NCBI GenBank assembly: GCA_001689405.1
Contig: LUJO01000012.1
Location: forward strand, 692 to 64,691
Direction of reading: 5' to 3'
Length of the DNA: 64,000 bases
Source of the DNA: Candidatus Homeothermus arabinoxylanisolvens
Lineage (GTDB): Bacteria; Bacteroidota; Bacteroidia; Bacteroidales; Muribaculaceae
Shown here piece by piece: positions 44,093-54,082 of the stretch. The notes below the pieces were generated by a model that saw only the letters and a program-made list of their open reading frames with translations, was not told where the DNA came from and did not search any database. Positions within the stretch are counted from its first letter, which is position 1; every line of letters starts with the position of its first letter. Position numbers and translations under genes: made by a program.

Positions 44093-44614
44093 TTATTCAA
44101 AAAAACGGTAAAAATCCTCACTACCTCTTTCAAGTGGAATAATGTTTCCCCGTATGTCACATATCAGTATAATCGGATAAAGATGCCGTGTAAAAGAAAT
44201 ATCTTTTTTTAAAAAAGTGAACGTATATCGCTTTGATTGAGGTGTTATCAATAGGCCGACAGCCTCCTCTTCTAAAACATATTTGCGTCCTTTAAAATAA
44301 ACCAGATAATCGTTATTAGATGCTATTGTAGGTTTATCATAAAATATGTGCAATGCCATCAGTTCATCGTAATGAAATCGATCAGTTTCTATATTACGTT
44401 CGAGACTAACTTTTACGTACTTATTCTTGCTCGCTTTCACGTCCGTCAAAAGAGAATCCATAATCTCAAATGCTTTCAAGTTCCTTATTTTGGCTGCGAA
44501 CATCTCCACATCATAAGATTCACTGTCATTATTTGATTGGGCATATAATCCTGTGATTGTCAACTGACATATAAGGAGCATAGTGATTCGATAAAAGATG
44601 CTATTACTTGCCAT
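44093..44614 (-). CDS. Exported protein, candidate immunity for the JAB-type Rhs toxin
   Basis: A 173-residue protein from the ATG at 44614, with a signal peptide (FYRITMLLICQLTITGLYAQ). A reading 10 codons longer is possible but puts charged residues before the signal. No known family is recognised; the sequence is AT-rich. It overlaps the 3' end of the big Rhs gene by 11 bases, the standard place for a cognate immunity gene, and its export fits protection in the periplasm. Function is inferred from position. Confidence 0.6.
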   Translation of the reverse strand: MASNSIFYRITMLLICQLTITGLYAQSNNDSESYDVEMFAAKIRNLKAFEIMDSLLTDVKASKNKYVKVSLERNIETDRFHYDELMALHIFYDKPTIASNNDYLVYFKGRKYVLEEEAVGLLITPQSKRYTFTFLKKDISFTRHLYPIILICDIRGNIIPLERGSEDFYRFFE

Positions 44615-47600
44615 AAAACTGAATATATTTCTTTGTTGGTACATGATAGATGAATTGTGGAACTACATATTTAAATTTGTCATAAATATTATTGACAAAA
44701 TCATAATCAGATGCTCCGGCTTTGCCTCCCAATGGATGGGAATGAGTTATACTTCTTAGTGTATAGGAGTATCTTAATTGATCCTCAACAAGATGTGACA
44801 TGCCGGGCTCGGAGCCACGGGCGTGACCTGTCGTGATGAAGTTTAGGCCGTCAGAGCCTTCAAGTCCGGTTCTTATCAGACCAAACTCGATACATGCTTC
44901 ACTTCCGGAGATGTTATTGCTTACAAATTCGAAGAAATCCGTAGCATTATCATCTCCACGCACTTGGTAAACGTCATAGTATTTGTCCACACCGTATGAT
45001 ATCGTGCGCTGTGACTCGATGACCCCATAATCAAAGGTAATTTCGAGAGAGTTACCTTCTGCGTCAAGGCGGTCGGCTCCGGTAGAGTCGACGAGTTTTA
45101 TCTGGTCGATGTTGATGTTTTTGATGCGCTCGAATATCCGGCCGATTTCGTCAAGACACCATATATCCATGCCGGTGGGGTCGATGTTGCGGATGGGGTT
45201 GCCGGCGCAGTAGGTGTAGGGCGACAGCCACGGGTAGTCGCCGGCCATGGGGTCGGGCTGAAGAAAACGGGCGGTCTGCGGGTCATGCCACCGCGCCTCG
45301 AAGTCGTAAAGAGTAAGGCCGTGGCGGGTTTCGAGTTCTTTGCCGCCGAATTTGTAGCGGTTCACCTCGGGATGGCTCGACATCGCCGTCGGCAGTCCGT
45401 AAGGGTAGTAATAGTTGGATTGTGTAGCCATGTCGGTCCCGGCCTTGACTACAGCCATGACATTGCCCTGATAGTCGGGGATGCGGGCGTAGTAGGCGCT
45501 GCCGTCATGGTAGCCGTAAGGAGTGTTCATGCGGGTGAAAACTCCGTTTTCCCACTCGCAGCCGGCAAAGTAGTCGCGGCGCTGCGTTGCCGTGCCGATA
45601 CTGTAAAGACCCGCCGGAACCGGCTCATCGGCACCGACTGCCGCAACAGGAAGCGCGGTCAGGCTGTAGCCGTCCACATCCGCAGGAGTGTACTCAACAG
45701 AGAGCTTAACACCCGACGCGTCATAGACATAATCCAGACGGTCCCCCGAAAAGAATGATATCGTCTGCGGAAGATTGAGCACGTTGTAGTCGATGTGGAC
45801 TATGCCCCGGTTGTCATCGCGAACCATGTTGCCATTGGCGTCGTAATCGTATTCTTCATCGTTGTCGGCGCCGTCATGGAAGTCGAGCGAGGCCTCAAAC
45901 AACACCTCGTCGGCGCGGTCGGTGACCTTCTTCAACCGGTTGCCAGTGTAACTGAGCGACAGGTCGTCTGTCGTGCCGAACTCGTCGGGCGCGTAGCCCG
46001 TCGACATCGTCTTGCCGGTGCGGGTAAGAGAGGTGATATTGGAATTCTTATCGTAGCCGTAAACTGCCGACTTGGTCTTCACATTGGACAATGAGACACC
46101 TTCCTCGCCGATGGCCGAGACAAGGCGGTCGGCATCGTCATAAACATAGGCCATGTCAGAGAACACTCCCGTAGTTATAGGCGTGACCGTTATAGCCGAT
46201 ATGTTGCCGTTGTAGCTGGGCGAGGGGCCGTCATGATACTTGAATGCCTGCTGTGACTGCCGACTGCCGACGCTCTTGATGGCGCCGGAGACAGTGTAAG
46301 TGTAGTCGACGGGAAGGCCGGCATAATCGGCTTTTGACACAAGACCGGCGTCGTCATACTGCCACGTCATGACGTCGAGGCTCGGGAGACTGTTGAACGT
46401 AAAACTCGTCGATGACGGCCGGCCCGCCTTGTCGTAGCTATAATTGTGACGGCCCGTGATATTGCCGCCGTCCCCGACAACTGAAACCACATCGACTACA
46501 GGCTCGTCGCCGAAAACGTAGGTCGTGTTGATGATGGCCGACCGGGTGTCGTGAAGTCCCGACATAGAGGTACGGGTGAGTCGGTCGTTGGCATCGTAAC
46601 TGTAAATGGAGGCTGTATATTGCCGAGATGGAGTGTCGGCCGACAGAACCCGGCTGAGCGTGCCCGTCAGCAGACCCTTGCCGCCCGAATAGCTCGCACT
46701 ATTGCCGCGTGCCACAGCAAACTCTGCAAGCGCCGTATGGCTGTAAGTGTCGTAGTAGTTGACCGTCAGAGGCTCGGCCGACGTGAGCGAGGCCGAGGAA
46801 AAGCTGTAGCCTAGCCCCCCTATGCCCGAGGCTGTACCCATATAGGTTGCTGTCATAGCAGGAACTGCCGACGGGCTCCCCGAGCACAATCTCGTCATGA
46901 CAGGCCGGGACGCCCCGTCGTAAAGCATGAACATGAACCGGCCTTGCGAGCGAAGATTGCCGTCCTGCATGAATGCCGGCCGACCATAAGGGTCATAGGC
47001 TGTCGTCACGGCCTCGCATCCGGGTACACGCTTATAGACCGGACGCAGACACTTGTCGTAGCGGTAGACAAAGGCATAGTCTTTCAGAACGGGGTCGCTG
47101 TCGATAAACCGTGTGGAACCGACGGCCGAGAACCGCGCCGAGCCTTCGGGCTGCAGAACCACCAACGGATTGCCCCAGCCGTCGCGGATAAAGTAGGTGT
47201 CAAGATTGCCCGATGACATCACCGTGCGGCGAAGCACCATATTGCCCCGCCAATCGGTGAACGTGAGCGTGACATGCCCGTCGGCGTCGGTGGAGCGGAC
47301 CACATCAAGGGCTCCGGCAGGATAAAGGCCCTCGAGAGTAACCGTGGTGCGGGAGGCATTGACCCGATAACGGCGGCAGTCGAGAGGAGTCAATGAGGTG
47401 TTGCACAGATAGTCGAACCGTGCCGGATGGTCGTTATAGGCATTACCCGGAGTGATGACTGCGAGCTGACGGTCTTCGCGGAGACAGTCGTAGGTGACAG
47501 AGGTGAATGGACGCGTATCTCCGTAAGCCGCAATTGTGGCCGAAGCCACATCGCTATCCGCGATATAATCGGCTGAGCTGTCAGAGAACGGCCGGTACTG

Positions 47601-50600
47601 CACTATCGGGCGGTCAAGAGCGTCATACAGAGTCGCTGAGTGCATATACTGCCCTGTTGTCGCGCCGGTATGGGCAATGTCGCGTATAGTCATGCCGAAG
47701 CCGTCATAGATGCGCGAGGTGGTGATTGTACCGCCGGTGCCACCTTTATTTACCGTTATTTTATTGATGCCGTCGACGCCATATATATTATAGGTATAGC
47801 TGTTAAGCAGCAGTCCCGAACTGTTTTTCTCCGAAGCAAGACGACCGGCAGTGTAGCTGTAGTCGAGTTTGCTGCCCGTGGCACTTTTTATCTGTGTCAC
47901 TCCGACGAGCGGTATGTGGGTGTACTCTGTCTTGATGTCGTGTGACTTTATTGACTTGGAGGTCAGGCAGTCACCGTCGTAGCCCCATGTGTAGTCCATT
48001 GCAACGCCATCGGGCATAATGAGTGAGGCAGGATGTCCGTAACTGCTGTAAGCTGTTGTCACGCTACGCTCTATGATATCGTCGGGCGTTGTGCGCAACA
48101 CGGCGACAGACCGGCGGAAACAGGTACGAAGTCCGGTGTAGAACTTTTTGTAGTGGTACAACAGCTCGATTGAGTCGCCCTCGACATTGACCCATTTGTC
48201 GGCAACAGGCAAGCGGTTAAGTCCGCGGCTTCTCGCCTCGGTATAGGTCGACGTATGTACCTGTTCCGAGTCGCAGCGGTGGAGCGCCATAGTCTCGCCG
48301 AGACAGCTGACACTGACCGACAGCGGGCGCCAGCTTCCTGACGGAGCAACAATGCTGTCACACCGGAAGCCGGGATGCGTAAGGCTTCTGCCCCCCTCGA
48401 GATCAAGGGCATAGGCCAATGGCCGTATCGGGACCAGCGTTGTGTCGCGCAGCAACGGTTTTAGCCCGGTCTGATGAATGGTGCGTTGTATAGTCTGCCG
48501 GGTATTGCCGTCGGCGAAATGACGTGTAGTGATGACCGAGTCGCAGAGCATCCTTGATGTAGTCACCGAGGTATTGAAGTAGTTTATGTCATTGAGCGAG
48601 GCGATATTGTGGTTGGTCTGCATGTGGATGTCCTCTGTTTTGAACACCAGGCTCTCGTAATATAGGCCCGTGACACGCTCCTTCTTATTATAGGATGAAT
48701 AATAATCGGCGGTCTCGTGAGGCGCATAGTCACCGTTGCGCCATATATAATCGGTACGGCGCTTCAATACCGGACCTTCGCCCATATACTCCTTGAAATA
48801 CATGTTGACGCTCTTGGATGAAAACAGACGCGAATTGCGTTCATAGTCGGCGGCGGTACCGTTGTTGGGAACTCCGTCGCCTCCGAGATAGCGTAACCAT
48901 CCGCTTTCCAGTGCTGAGCCGCCTATGCCTTTGCCGCCGCGCGCAAGTTGATGAATACAGTGTGTCGGGTCAAATTCATAAAGTGTTTTTATCGGTCGCT
49001 CGATGCCGGTGCCCGATATGCTTTCCGTGACCTTACGATAATAGATGACCGTGTTCTCAACCGGAAAGCCGGGCAACCTCGACGAAGCTGTCATTGTGGC
49101 ACTGATGGTATGGGACTTTTCAAATAAAAGACCGCCCCCTCCCGAATACTTGTCAAGACCTGCAAGGGCTATGTAGGCCGACAGACTTAGGCTCGACAAC
49201 TCGGCTGACGGAACAGGCTCTTCATACGTAAAGTCCCGGATGCGCTTGCGGCCGGTCGACCGGTCATCTGCCGTGATGCGCTTGACGCGCATGCCTATCT
49301 TGAGCTCTTTCAACGACGATGCGGTATCGGCGGGACGTATTGACGGCTCGTAGTCAAAAGTGGTGACGACACCGGCGGCGTTTTCCACAGTGTGCAATGG
49401 CAGTCCGCGCACACCTTCAAAATTGTAGGTTCTCATAGCCGACGGCAACCCGTCGCGGTCGAGAATTCCGTCATTGCCGCCAGAAATGTTATTGTTGACG
49501 AAGCCAAATGCATCGCTGTGGCCTTTGTTGCCTGTTCCGCTGTAATAAGTGAACTTATGGGAATCGACCGTAACTCCGTCGACCTCTATTTTCACTCCGT
49601 CAAGGCGTCGGCGTTCATCGCTGAATTTAGCGAAGTTTTCAAAAGTTACCTTGCGCACAACCTTGCCACTGTGATTTTTCATTGTAAAGCCCCATTGCGA
49701 GCCTGATGTCGTGAAATCGACTGTCGCTGTGCGTGACGTGATTTTCGACGGGCGTTTGCGGTCAATGAACTTTGACTGCGCGGTTGAGCCTATATTAGAA
49801 GGCCCCGACGGGACAAAACCGCTTCCTGTGGCGCGATTGTTCCAACAATAGGCGGTAGTATAGAGCCGTCGGTCATGGGTGCGTGTCCATGAGTCTGCAT
49901 CAGAATACGTTATAGTGACGCTCTCGTTGTTTTCCGTATCGGAGATTTTGGTAAGCAACCAAGCCGATGTAGCGGTGTAGTCGGGACTGTAATACGGAAT
50001 TGGGACCGGATTGGGATTATATGTGTATTCAACCGTTTCTTTTGCCGCAAAAGTGTAAATAAGGCCCTCCGGAGTCGTGATAGTAAAGCTGTCGATAACC
50101 TTGCGGTCGGCGGCATTGGCTATAATGGCTATTTTAAGATCGGTCTCGGGCAGCTGATACACCATATCGTTGTCTATTATGAAACTTCCCGAACGGCCCG
50201 GGATGTTGTAGCGGTATCGGTCATGGTTGGCCTCGGCCCGCTGTTCCATAAGATTCAACAGATAATTGAGCGTAAAGTTATTTTTATTGAGACTGAACTT
50301 TGCCGTGGAGCTCTCATCGGGCATTGAGTGTATGGACCTTGATATACTGCCGAGGCCTACATGTCCCGCGACATCATCGACTTTTATACCGCCCGTGTGA
50401 TAAGATATGGACAGTGACATGTCGAGTGGACCCGACTTCCATTGTGCCAACGGGATATTAAGCTGTGCCGTGCCCGTCGAATACGACACCGGAAAGTCTG
50501 TGTAGCGGCTAAACGACGCTACTTCCGGCGACGGCTCCACAATACGGTCCTGAAGTGTACGGGGCACTTCATATACACTGCCGTCGGTTATCGACAATGC

Positions 50601-50693
50601 GGCTGACTGCATGGCAGTTGCCGGTGAAGCTTGCTGCGGGCCGGTGATTGTCGGCGCCGAGACAATGGTTAAAAAGACAACATGGGATAACAT
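44604..50693 (-). CDS. Rhs/YD-repeat polymorphic toxin with JAB-type tip
   Basis: A 2029-residue exported protein. A hydrophobic N-terminus (MLSHVVFLTIVSAPT) suggests secretion. A SpvB/Rhs N-terminal beta region (PVSYSTGTAQLNIPLAQWKS) is followed by many YD repeats (YDSYGH-type, YDANGNMVRD) that would form a cocoon shell. The core ends RFLQPDPMAGDYPWLSPYTY to NIDPTG near residue 1841. The last 188 residues are a distinct tip with ITHSHPLGGKAGASDYDF, the HxH...SxxD site of JAB metallopeptidases (JAB-like toxin 1 type). No PAAR or VgrG parts are present, so delivery is not by the usual type VI route. Confidence 0.87.
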   Translation of the reverse strand: MLSHVVFLTIVSAPTITGPQQASPATAMQSAALSITDGSVYEVPRTLQDRIVEPSPEVASFSRYTDFPVSYSTGTAQLNIPLAQWKSGPLDMSLSISYHTGGIKVDDVAGHVGLGSISRSIHSMPDESSTAKFSLNKNNFTLNYLLNLMEQRAEANHDRYRYNIPGRSGSFIIDNDMVYQLPETDLKIAIIANAADRKVIDSFTITTPEGLIYTFAAKETVEYTYNPNPVPIPYYSPDYTATSAWLLTKISDTENNESVTITYSDADSWTRTHDRRLYTTAYCWNNRATGSGFVPSGPSNIGSTAQSKFIDRKRPSKITSRTATVDFTTSGSQWGFTMKNHSGKVVRKVTFENFAKFSDERRRLDGVKIEVDGVTVDSHKFTYYSGTGNKGHSDAFGFVNNNISGGNDGILDRDGLPSAMRTYNFEGVRGLPLHTVENAAGVVTTFDYEPSIRPADTASSLKELKIGMRVKRITADDRSTGRKRIRDFTYEEPVPSAELSSLSLSAYIALAGLDKYSGGGGLLFEKSHTISATMTASSRLPGFPVENTVIYYRKVTESISGTGIERPIKTLYEFDPTHCIHQLARGGKGIGGSALESGWLRYLGGDGVPNNGTAADYERNSRLFSSKSVNMYFKEYMGEGPVLKRRTDYIWRNGDYAPHETADYYSSYNKKERVTGLYYESLVFKTEDIHMQTNHNIASLNDINYFNTSVTTSRMLCDSVITTRHFADGNTRQTIQRTIHQTGLKPLLRDTTLVPIRPLAYALDLEGGRSLTHPGFRCDSIVAPSGSWRPLSVSVSCLGETMALHRCDSEQVHTSTYTEARSRGLNRLPVADKWVNVEGDSIELLYHYKKFYTGLRTCFRRSVAVLRTTPDDIIERSVTTAYSSYGHPASLIMPDGVAMDYTWGYDGDCLTSKSIKSHDIKTEYTHIPLVGVTQIKSATGSKLDYSYTAGRLASEKNSSGLLLNSYTYNIYGVDGINKITVNKGGTGGTITTSRIYDGFGMTIRDIAHTGATTGQYMHSATLYDALDRPIVQYRPFSDSSADYIADSDVASATIAAYGDTRPFTSVTYDCLREDRQLAVITPGNAYNDHPARFDYLCNTSLTPLDCRRYRVNASRTTVTLEGLYPAGALDVVRSTDADGHVTLTFTDWRGNMVLRRTVMSSGNLDTYFIRDGWGNPLVVLQPEGSARFSAVGSTRFIDSDPVLKDYAFVYRYDKCLRPVYKRVPGCEAVTTAYDPYGRPAFMQDGNLRSQGRFMFMLYDGASRPVMTRLCSGSPSAVPAMTATYMGTASGIGGLGYSFSSASLTSAEPLTVNYYDTYSHTALAEFAVARGNSASYSGGKGLLTGTLSRVLSADTPSRQYTASIYSYDANDRLTRTSMSGLHDTRSAIINTTYVFGDEPVVDVVSVVGDGGNITGRHNYSYDKAGRPSSTSFTFNSLPSLDVMTWQYDDAGLVSKADYAGLPVDYTYTVSGAIKSVGSRQSQQAFKYHDGPSPSYNGNISAITVTPITTGVFSDMAYVYDDADRLVSAIGEEGVSLSNVKTKSAVYGYDKNSNITSLTRTGKTMSTGYAPDEFGTTDDLSLSYTGNRLKKVTDRADEVLFEASLDFHDGADNDEEYDYDANGNMVRDDNRGIVHIDYNVLNLPQTISFFSGDRLDYVYDASGVKLSVEYTPADVDGYSLTALPVAAVGADEPVPAGLYSIGTATQRRDYFAGCEWENGVFTRMNTPYGYHDGSAYYARIPDYQGNVMAVVKAGTDMATQSNYYYPYGLPTAMSSHPEVNRYKFGGKELETRHGLTLYDFEARWHDPQTARFLQPDPMAGDYPWLSPYTYCAGNPIRNIDPTGMDIWCLDEIGRIFERIKNINIDQIKLVDSTGADRLDAEGNSLEITFDYGVIESQRTISYGVDKYYDVYQVRGDDNATDFFEFVSNNISGSEACIEFGLIRTGLEGSDGLNFITTGHARGSEPGMSHLVEDQLRYSYTLRSITHSHPLGGKAGASDYDFVNNIYDKFKYVVPQFIYHVPTKKYIQFYGK
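45172..45850. repeat. Rhs core duplication, copy inside the large Rhs gene (679 bp)
   Basis: Partner of 43361-44039. Recombination between the two direct copies would delete the JAB tip and its immunity gene and fuse the metallopeptidase tip in frame to the Rhs shell. Confidence 0.9.
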
Positions 50694-50699
50694 GACGTT

Positions 50700-51728
50700 T
50701 TATCTAAGGATGATTTTCTTGGTCTTTAGCAAGTCTCCGGCCGATACCGACACGACATACTCCCCCGATGGTAACCCCGAACAGTTGATGGAGCGGGTCA
50801 GCTCAATGCCGGCATGGGCGACTATTCCGCTGCTTGACAGATATACGATTCCGTATATGTCACACACCATTATATTCACACTGCATGTATGCTCTACCGT
50901 AATGGAGACCGACACATCCCTAAACGACTGAGTGACCGAAATATGTCCCGGCGATGCCGAGGCAGTCGATGGATTTGGTGTCTCCCCGGCAGCTGACCTC
51001 GAATAAAATGCCGATGTAACCGGTTGTCGGGAAGGAGGACAAAGCATAAATGAGATAGAGGGAGATGTGGCTTGGTTGCCGACTGTATCGCGAGTTTCGG
51101 TAGCAATAGCAAGAGGTAACGCATATCCCGGAGCCGCCCAAGTGTGACGCACAACAGTGCGCCGCATGGCGATGCTGTCATCGGCATTTCCAATACTGTC
51201 TGACAGGATGTTATAGCGCAATTTCGTGCGATGAAGAGTGACATCGGGAATCGTATCTCTCATGGGCAGGATTATAGTACCCCGACCCGTGACCGAAGTC
51301 TCGCCATAACCGGAGCCGAAAAGATGTCCGGAGGAAAATGTGCGTCCCGACACAAAAAATGAGTCTTTTATTCCGGCCCCTGAAACGGATTTTTCGACAG
51401 CTCTATCGTATTCTATCCTTGCAAAGTGTGACTCCGAACATATCAAATATAACGAATCGTCAACCCTACGGAAATCATGTCGCACTCCGGGCAGAACTGC
51501 CGAGACGAGAGTGTCACCCGAATTGCGGAAATGTATTACGGCATCGTTATTCATATAATCGATGTCCGAAAAATCCCACACTGAAGCTGACTCTGTAAAG
51601 TCGGGCGGTACAACCACCTGCATAACCACACGTGTATCGTTTTCAGGCAGCCCGGTCGCGTCAGAGCCTAAAAGCATAGGCGATACTGACAAAACTGCTA
51701 TAGCTAATGGAGTTAGATGCTTTTTCAT
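50700..51728 (-). CDS. Secreted protein upstream of rhs with C-terminal sorting-like domain
   Basis: A 342-residue exported protein from the ATG at 51728 (signal MKKHLTPLAIAVLSVSPMLL). The middle is not recognised. The C-terminal 75 residues resemble a type IX secretion type A sorting domain: VSVSITVEHTCSVNIMVCDI, then SGLPSGEYVVSVSAGDLL and a final KTKKIILR. It ends 6 bases before the Rhs start, so the two genes form an operon. It could help secretion or surface display of the Rhs protein (inference). Confidence 0.6.
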   Translation of the reverse strand: MKKHLTPLAIAVLSVSPMLLGSDATGLPENDTRVVMQVVVPPDFTESASVWDFSDIDYMNNDAVIHFRNSGDTLVSAVLPGVRHDFRRVDDSLYLICSESHFARIEYDRAVEKSVSGAGIKDSFFVSGRTFSSGHLFGSGYGETSVTGRGTIILPMRDTIPDVTLHRTKLRYNILSDSIGNADDSIAMRRTVVRHTWAAPGYALPLAIATETRDTVGNQATSPSISFMLCPPSRQPVTSAFYSRSAAGETPNPSTASASPGHISVTQSFRDVSVSITVEHTCSVNIMVCDIYGIVYLSSSGIVAHAGIELTRSINCSGLPSGEYVVSVSAGDLLKTKKIILR

Positions 51729-51746
51729 GGGAAAAGTGATAAACAA

Positions 51747-52081
51747 AAACCGACCTGTTTACAAATATCAACGATGAAATTGATATCTGGCGAAACATAA
51801 TAGCGGACGTCGGGCGACAGCCCGGGTCGCGGTGGCAAAGCCTATTATGTGAGGCTAATATAGCAAATATTTAACAGAAATGCAAATATTTTCAAACATT
51901 TTTTAAGGTCGGCCGTGACGGTCGGTCACATTGGCCTAAAACCTCATGGCATGGAGCATGATGACAGCGGGATTTTGCACGGTAGTGATTTTTTGGTTAA
52001 ATTTGTAGGTTGTCAGCGGTTTCGGACCTGAACATGCAGGGCATAGCCGCTGTTTTGACAATATAAATACTTGATATCGCT
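51747..52081 (+). other. Intergenic region between the rhs operon and obgE
   Basis: 335 bases with no gene seen. It holds the obgE promoter near its right end and separates divergent units. No promoter for the rhs operon was recognised. Confidence 0.4.
51974..52005 (+). promoter_or_regulatory. obgE operon promoter
   Basis: TTTG (51974-51977), 20 bases, then TAAATTTG (51998-52005) is a full consensus match, giving a leader of about 70 bases. Confidence 0.7.
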
Positions 52082-53266
52082 ATGGCAGAATCCAATTTTA
52101 TCGACTACGTGAAGATATTATGCCGCTCCGGAAAGGGCGGTGCCGGCTCCCGACACTTTTACCGCGCGAAGTACATACCCAAAGGAGGACCTGACGGGGG
52201 CGACGGAGGACGCGGAGGCCACATCATACTTCGCGGCAACAAAAACATGTGGACACTTCTGCCGCTGAAATATCAGCGCCATGTCTTTGCAGGAAACGGC
52301 CAGAGCGGATCGGGCAACCGCAGCTTCGGCAAGGACGGCGAGGACAAGATAATCGAAGTACCCTGCGGCACAGTAGTGTTTGATGCCGAGACAGGCGACT
52401 TCCTCTGTGAGGTGACGGAGGACGGCGAAGAGATAAAGCTCCTCCGCGGAGGTCGTGGCGGTCTTGGAAACTGGCACTTCAAAAGCGCCACCAACCAGAC
52501 TCCGCGCTACGCACAGCCCGGCGAGCCGGCCATAGAGAAATCCGTCATACTTGAGTTGAAGTTGCTCGCCGACGTAGGTCTGGTAGGCTTCCCGAATGCA
52601 GGAAAATCGACCCTTTTATCCTCAATATCTGCGGCACGTCCCAAAATAGCCGATTATCCCTTTACCACAATGGAGCCGCAGCTCGGCATAGTCAGCTACC
52701 GCGACAACCGGTCGTTTGTCATGGCCGACATACCCGGCATAATAGAAGGCGCAAGCGAAGGCAAGGGCCTCGGACTCCGGTTTCTGCGCCATATAGAGCG
52801 TAATGCCGTACTGTTGTTCATGATACCCGCCGACGCCAATGACATACGCAAAGAGTATGACATCCTGCTCAACGAACTGACCCGCTTCAACCCCGAGCTG
52901 GCCGACAAACGCCGTGTACTCGCAATAAGCAAGTGCGACATGCTCGATGACGAACTTATGGCGGAGATAGAAAGCGAGCTGCCCGAGGATCTTCCGCACG
53001 TATTTATATCTTCCGTGTCGGGTCTCGGTATAACCCGGCTTAAAGATATGCTTTGGGAAGCCATCACCGACGAGGCCAACCGCATAGAACCGGCCACGAT
53101 AACCCACCGCCGTCTTGACGGTCACCACCGCGTGAGAGAAGAGGATGAATTCATCTTTGAAAACACGCCTCAGGAGACCGATGATGACATGACACCCGGC
53201 GAAGACTGGGATGAAGAGTGGGACGACGAATGGGAAGATTATGACGGCCCCGGCGATGACCGATGA
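52082..53266 (+). CDS. obgE: GTPase ObgE
   Basis: A 394-residue GTPase acting in late 50S ribosome assembly and stress control. The Gly-rich Obg fold lies at the N-terminus (SGKGGAGSRHFYRAKYIPKG, GGDGGRGGH). G motifs are GFPNAGKSTLLSS (G1), TTMEPQLG (G2), DIPGIIEGASEGKGLG (G3) and SKCD (G4, in place of NKxD). The C-terminal tail is very acidic. pgeF starts inside its end. Confidence 0.95.
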   Translation: MAESNFIDYVKILCRSGKGGAGSRHFYRAKYIPKGGPDGGDGGRGGHIILRGNKNMWTLLPLKYQRHVFAGNGQSGSGNRSFGKDGEDKIIEVPCGTVVFDAETGDFLCEVTEDGEEIKLLRGGRGGLGNWHFKSATNQTPRYAQPGEPAIEKSVILELKLLADVGLVGFPNAGKSTLLSSISAARPKIADYPFTTMEPQLGIVSYRDNRSFVMADIPGIIEGASEGKGLGLRFLRHIERNAVLLFMIPADANDIRKEYDILLNELTRFNPELADKRRVLAISKCDMLDDELMAEIESELPEDLPHVFISSVSGLGITRLKDMLWEAITDEANRIEPATITHRRLDGHHRVREEDEFIFENTPQETDDDMTPGEDWDEEWDDEWEDYDGPGDDR

Positions 53267-54002
53267 CAGCTTCATACATACGATTGACATCGCGCCGGGC
53301 GTACGTGCCGGCTTTACCTGCCGAAGTACGATAACTACATCGCCCTACTCCGGCATCAACATGTGCCACTATACGGGTGACGAGCCGGGGCATGTGGCAT
53401 ACTGCCGCGACCGGTTTTCAAAAGCGACCGGCATACCGCAAGAAAGGATAATAATACCGCGCCAGACCCATTCGGCCGATTGCGCGGTAATTGACCGTAT
53501 ACCCGTCGAAGAGAGTATCATAAACGGAGTCGACGCACTCGTCACCACACTTACCGAAGTCATAATCGGCGTATCCACCGCCGACTGCGTACCTGTGGTA
53601 TTGGCCGACGCCGACAACGGAGTCATCGGTGTGGCCCATGCCGGATGGCGCGGCGCATTGGCCGGAGTTACCGACAACGCCGTCGACGCCATGCTGCGGT
53701 GCGGAGCCTGCATCGACAACATCAAGGCCGCCATGGGGCCATGCATATGCCCCGACTGCTTTGAGGTAGGCGAAGAAGTGGCTGAAAATTTCCCCGACCG
53801 CTTCATAGTACGCGGCTTCGCCAAACCGCATGTCGACCTGCCGCTTTATGTAAAGTCACGTCTTGAAGCCCGCGGCATAGCCCCGTCAATGATCAAAATG
53901 CCGCCGGCATGCACCCGCTGCGCTCCCGACATCTACTTTTCGGCCCGGGCCCTCGGCATCAACTCAGGCCGCATCTACACTTTTATAGCCCTCGACACTT
54001 AA
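53256..54002 (+). CDS. pgeF: Peptidoglycan editing factor / purine nucleoside phosphorylase-like (PgeF, YfiH)
   Basis: A 248-residue DUF152/YfiH protein. Zinc-site motifs are RQTHSADC, GVSTADCVPVV, VAHAGWRGALAG and CICPDCFEVGEEV. In E. coli the protein prevents misincorporation of serine into peptidoglycan; relatives also show adenosine phosphorylase/deaminase activity. The ATG at 53256 or the one at 53241 could be used; both overlap obgE. Confidence 0.87.
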   Translation: MTDDSFIHTIDIAPGVRAGFTCRSTITTSPYSGINMCHYTGDEPGHVAYCRDRFSKATGIPQERIIIPRQTHSADCAVIDRIPVEESIINGVDALVTTLTEVIIGVSTADCVPVVLADADNGVIGVAHAGWRGALAGVTDNAVDAMLRCGACIDNIKAAMGPCICPDCFEVGEEVAENFPDRFIVRGFAKPHVDLPLYVKSRLEARGIAPSMIKMPPACTRCAPDIYFSARALGINSGRIYTFIALDT

Positions 54003-54082
54003 ATTTTTATCACAGATTTCTGCACACCGGTGAAACTTTCCGGAAAAGCCCGCGTCTAACTCGGCAAAACAGATCATCACCG

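Noticed and set aside
44604..50693. Phage tail or type VI effector reading of the Rhs gene
   Set aside because: No PAAR, VgrG, Hcp or phage structural genes are near; the protein starts with an export signal.
53909..54082. N-terminal extension of the ECF sigma factor
   Set aside because: It lies in the 3' end of pgeF in another frame and has no sigma features.
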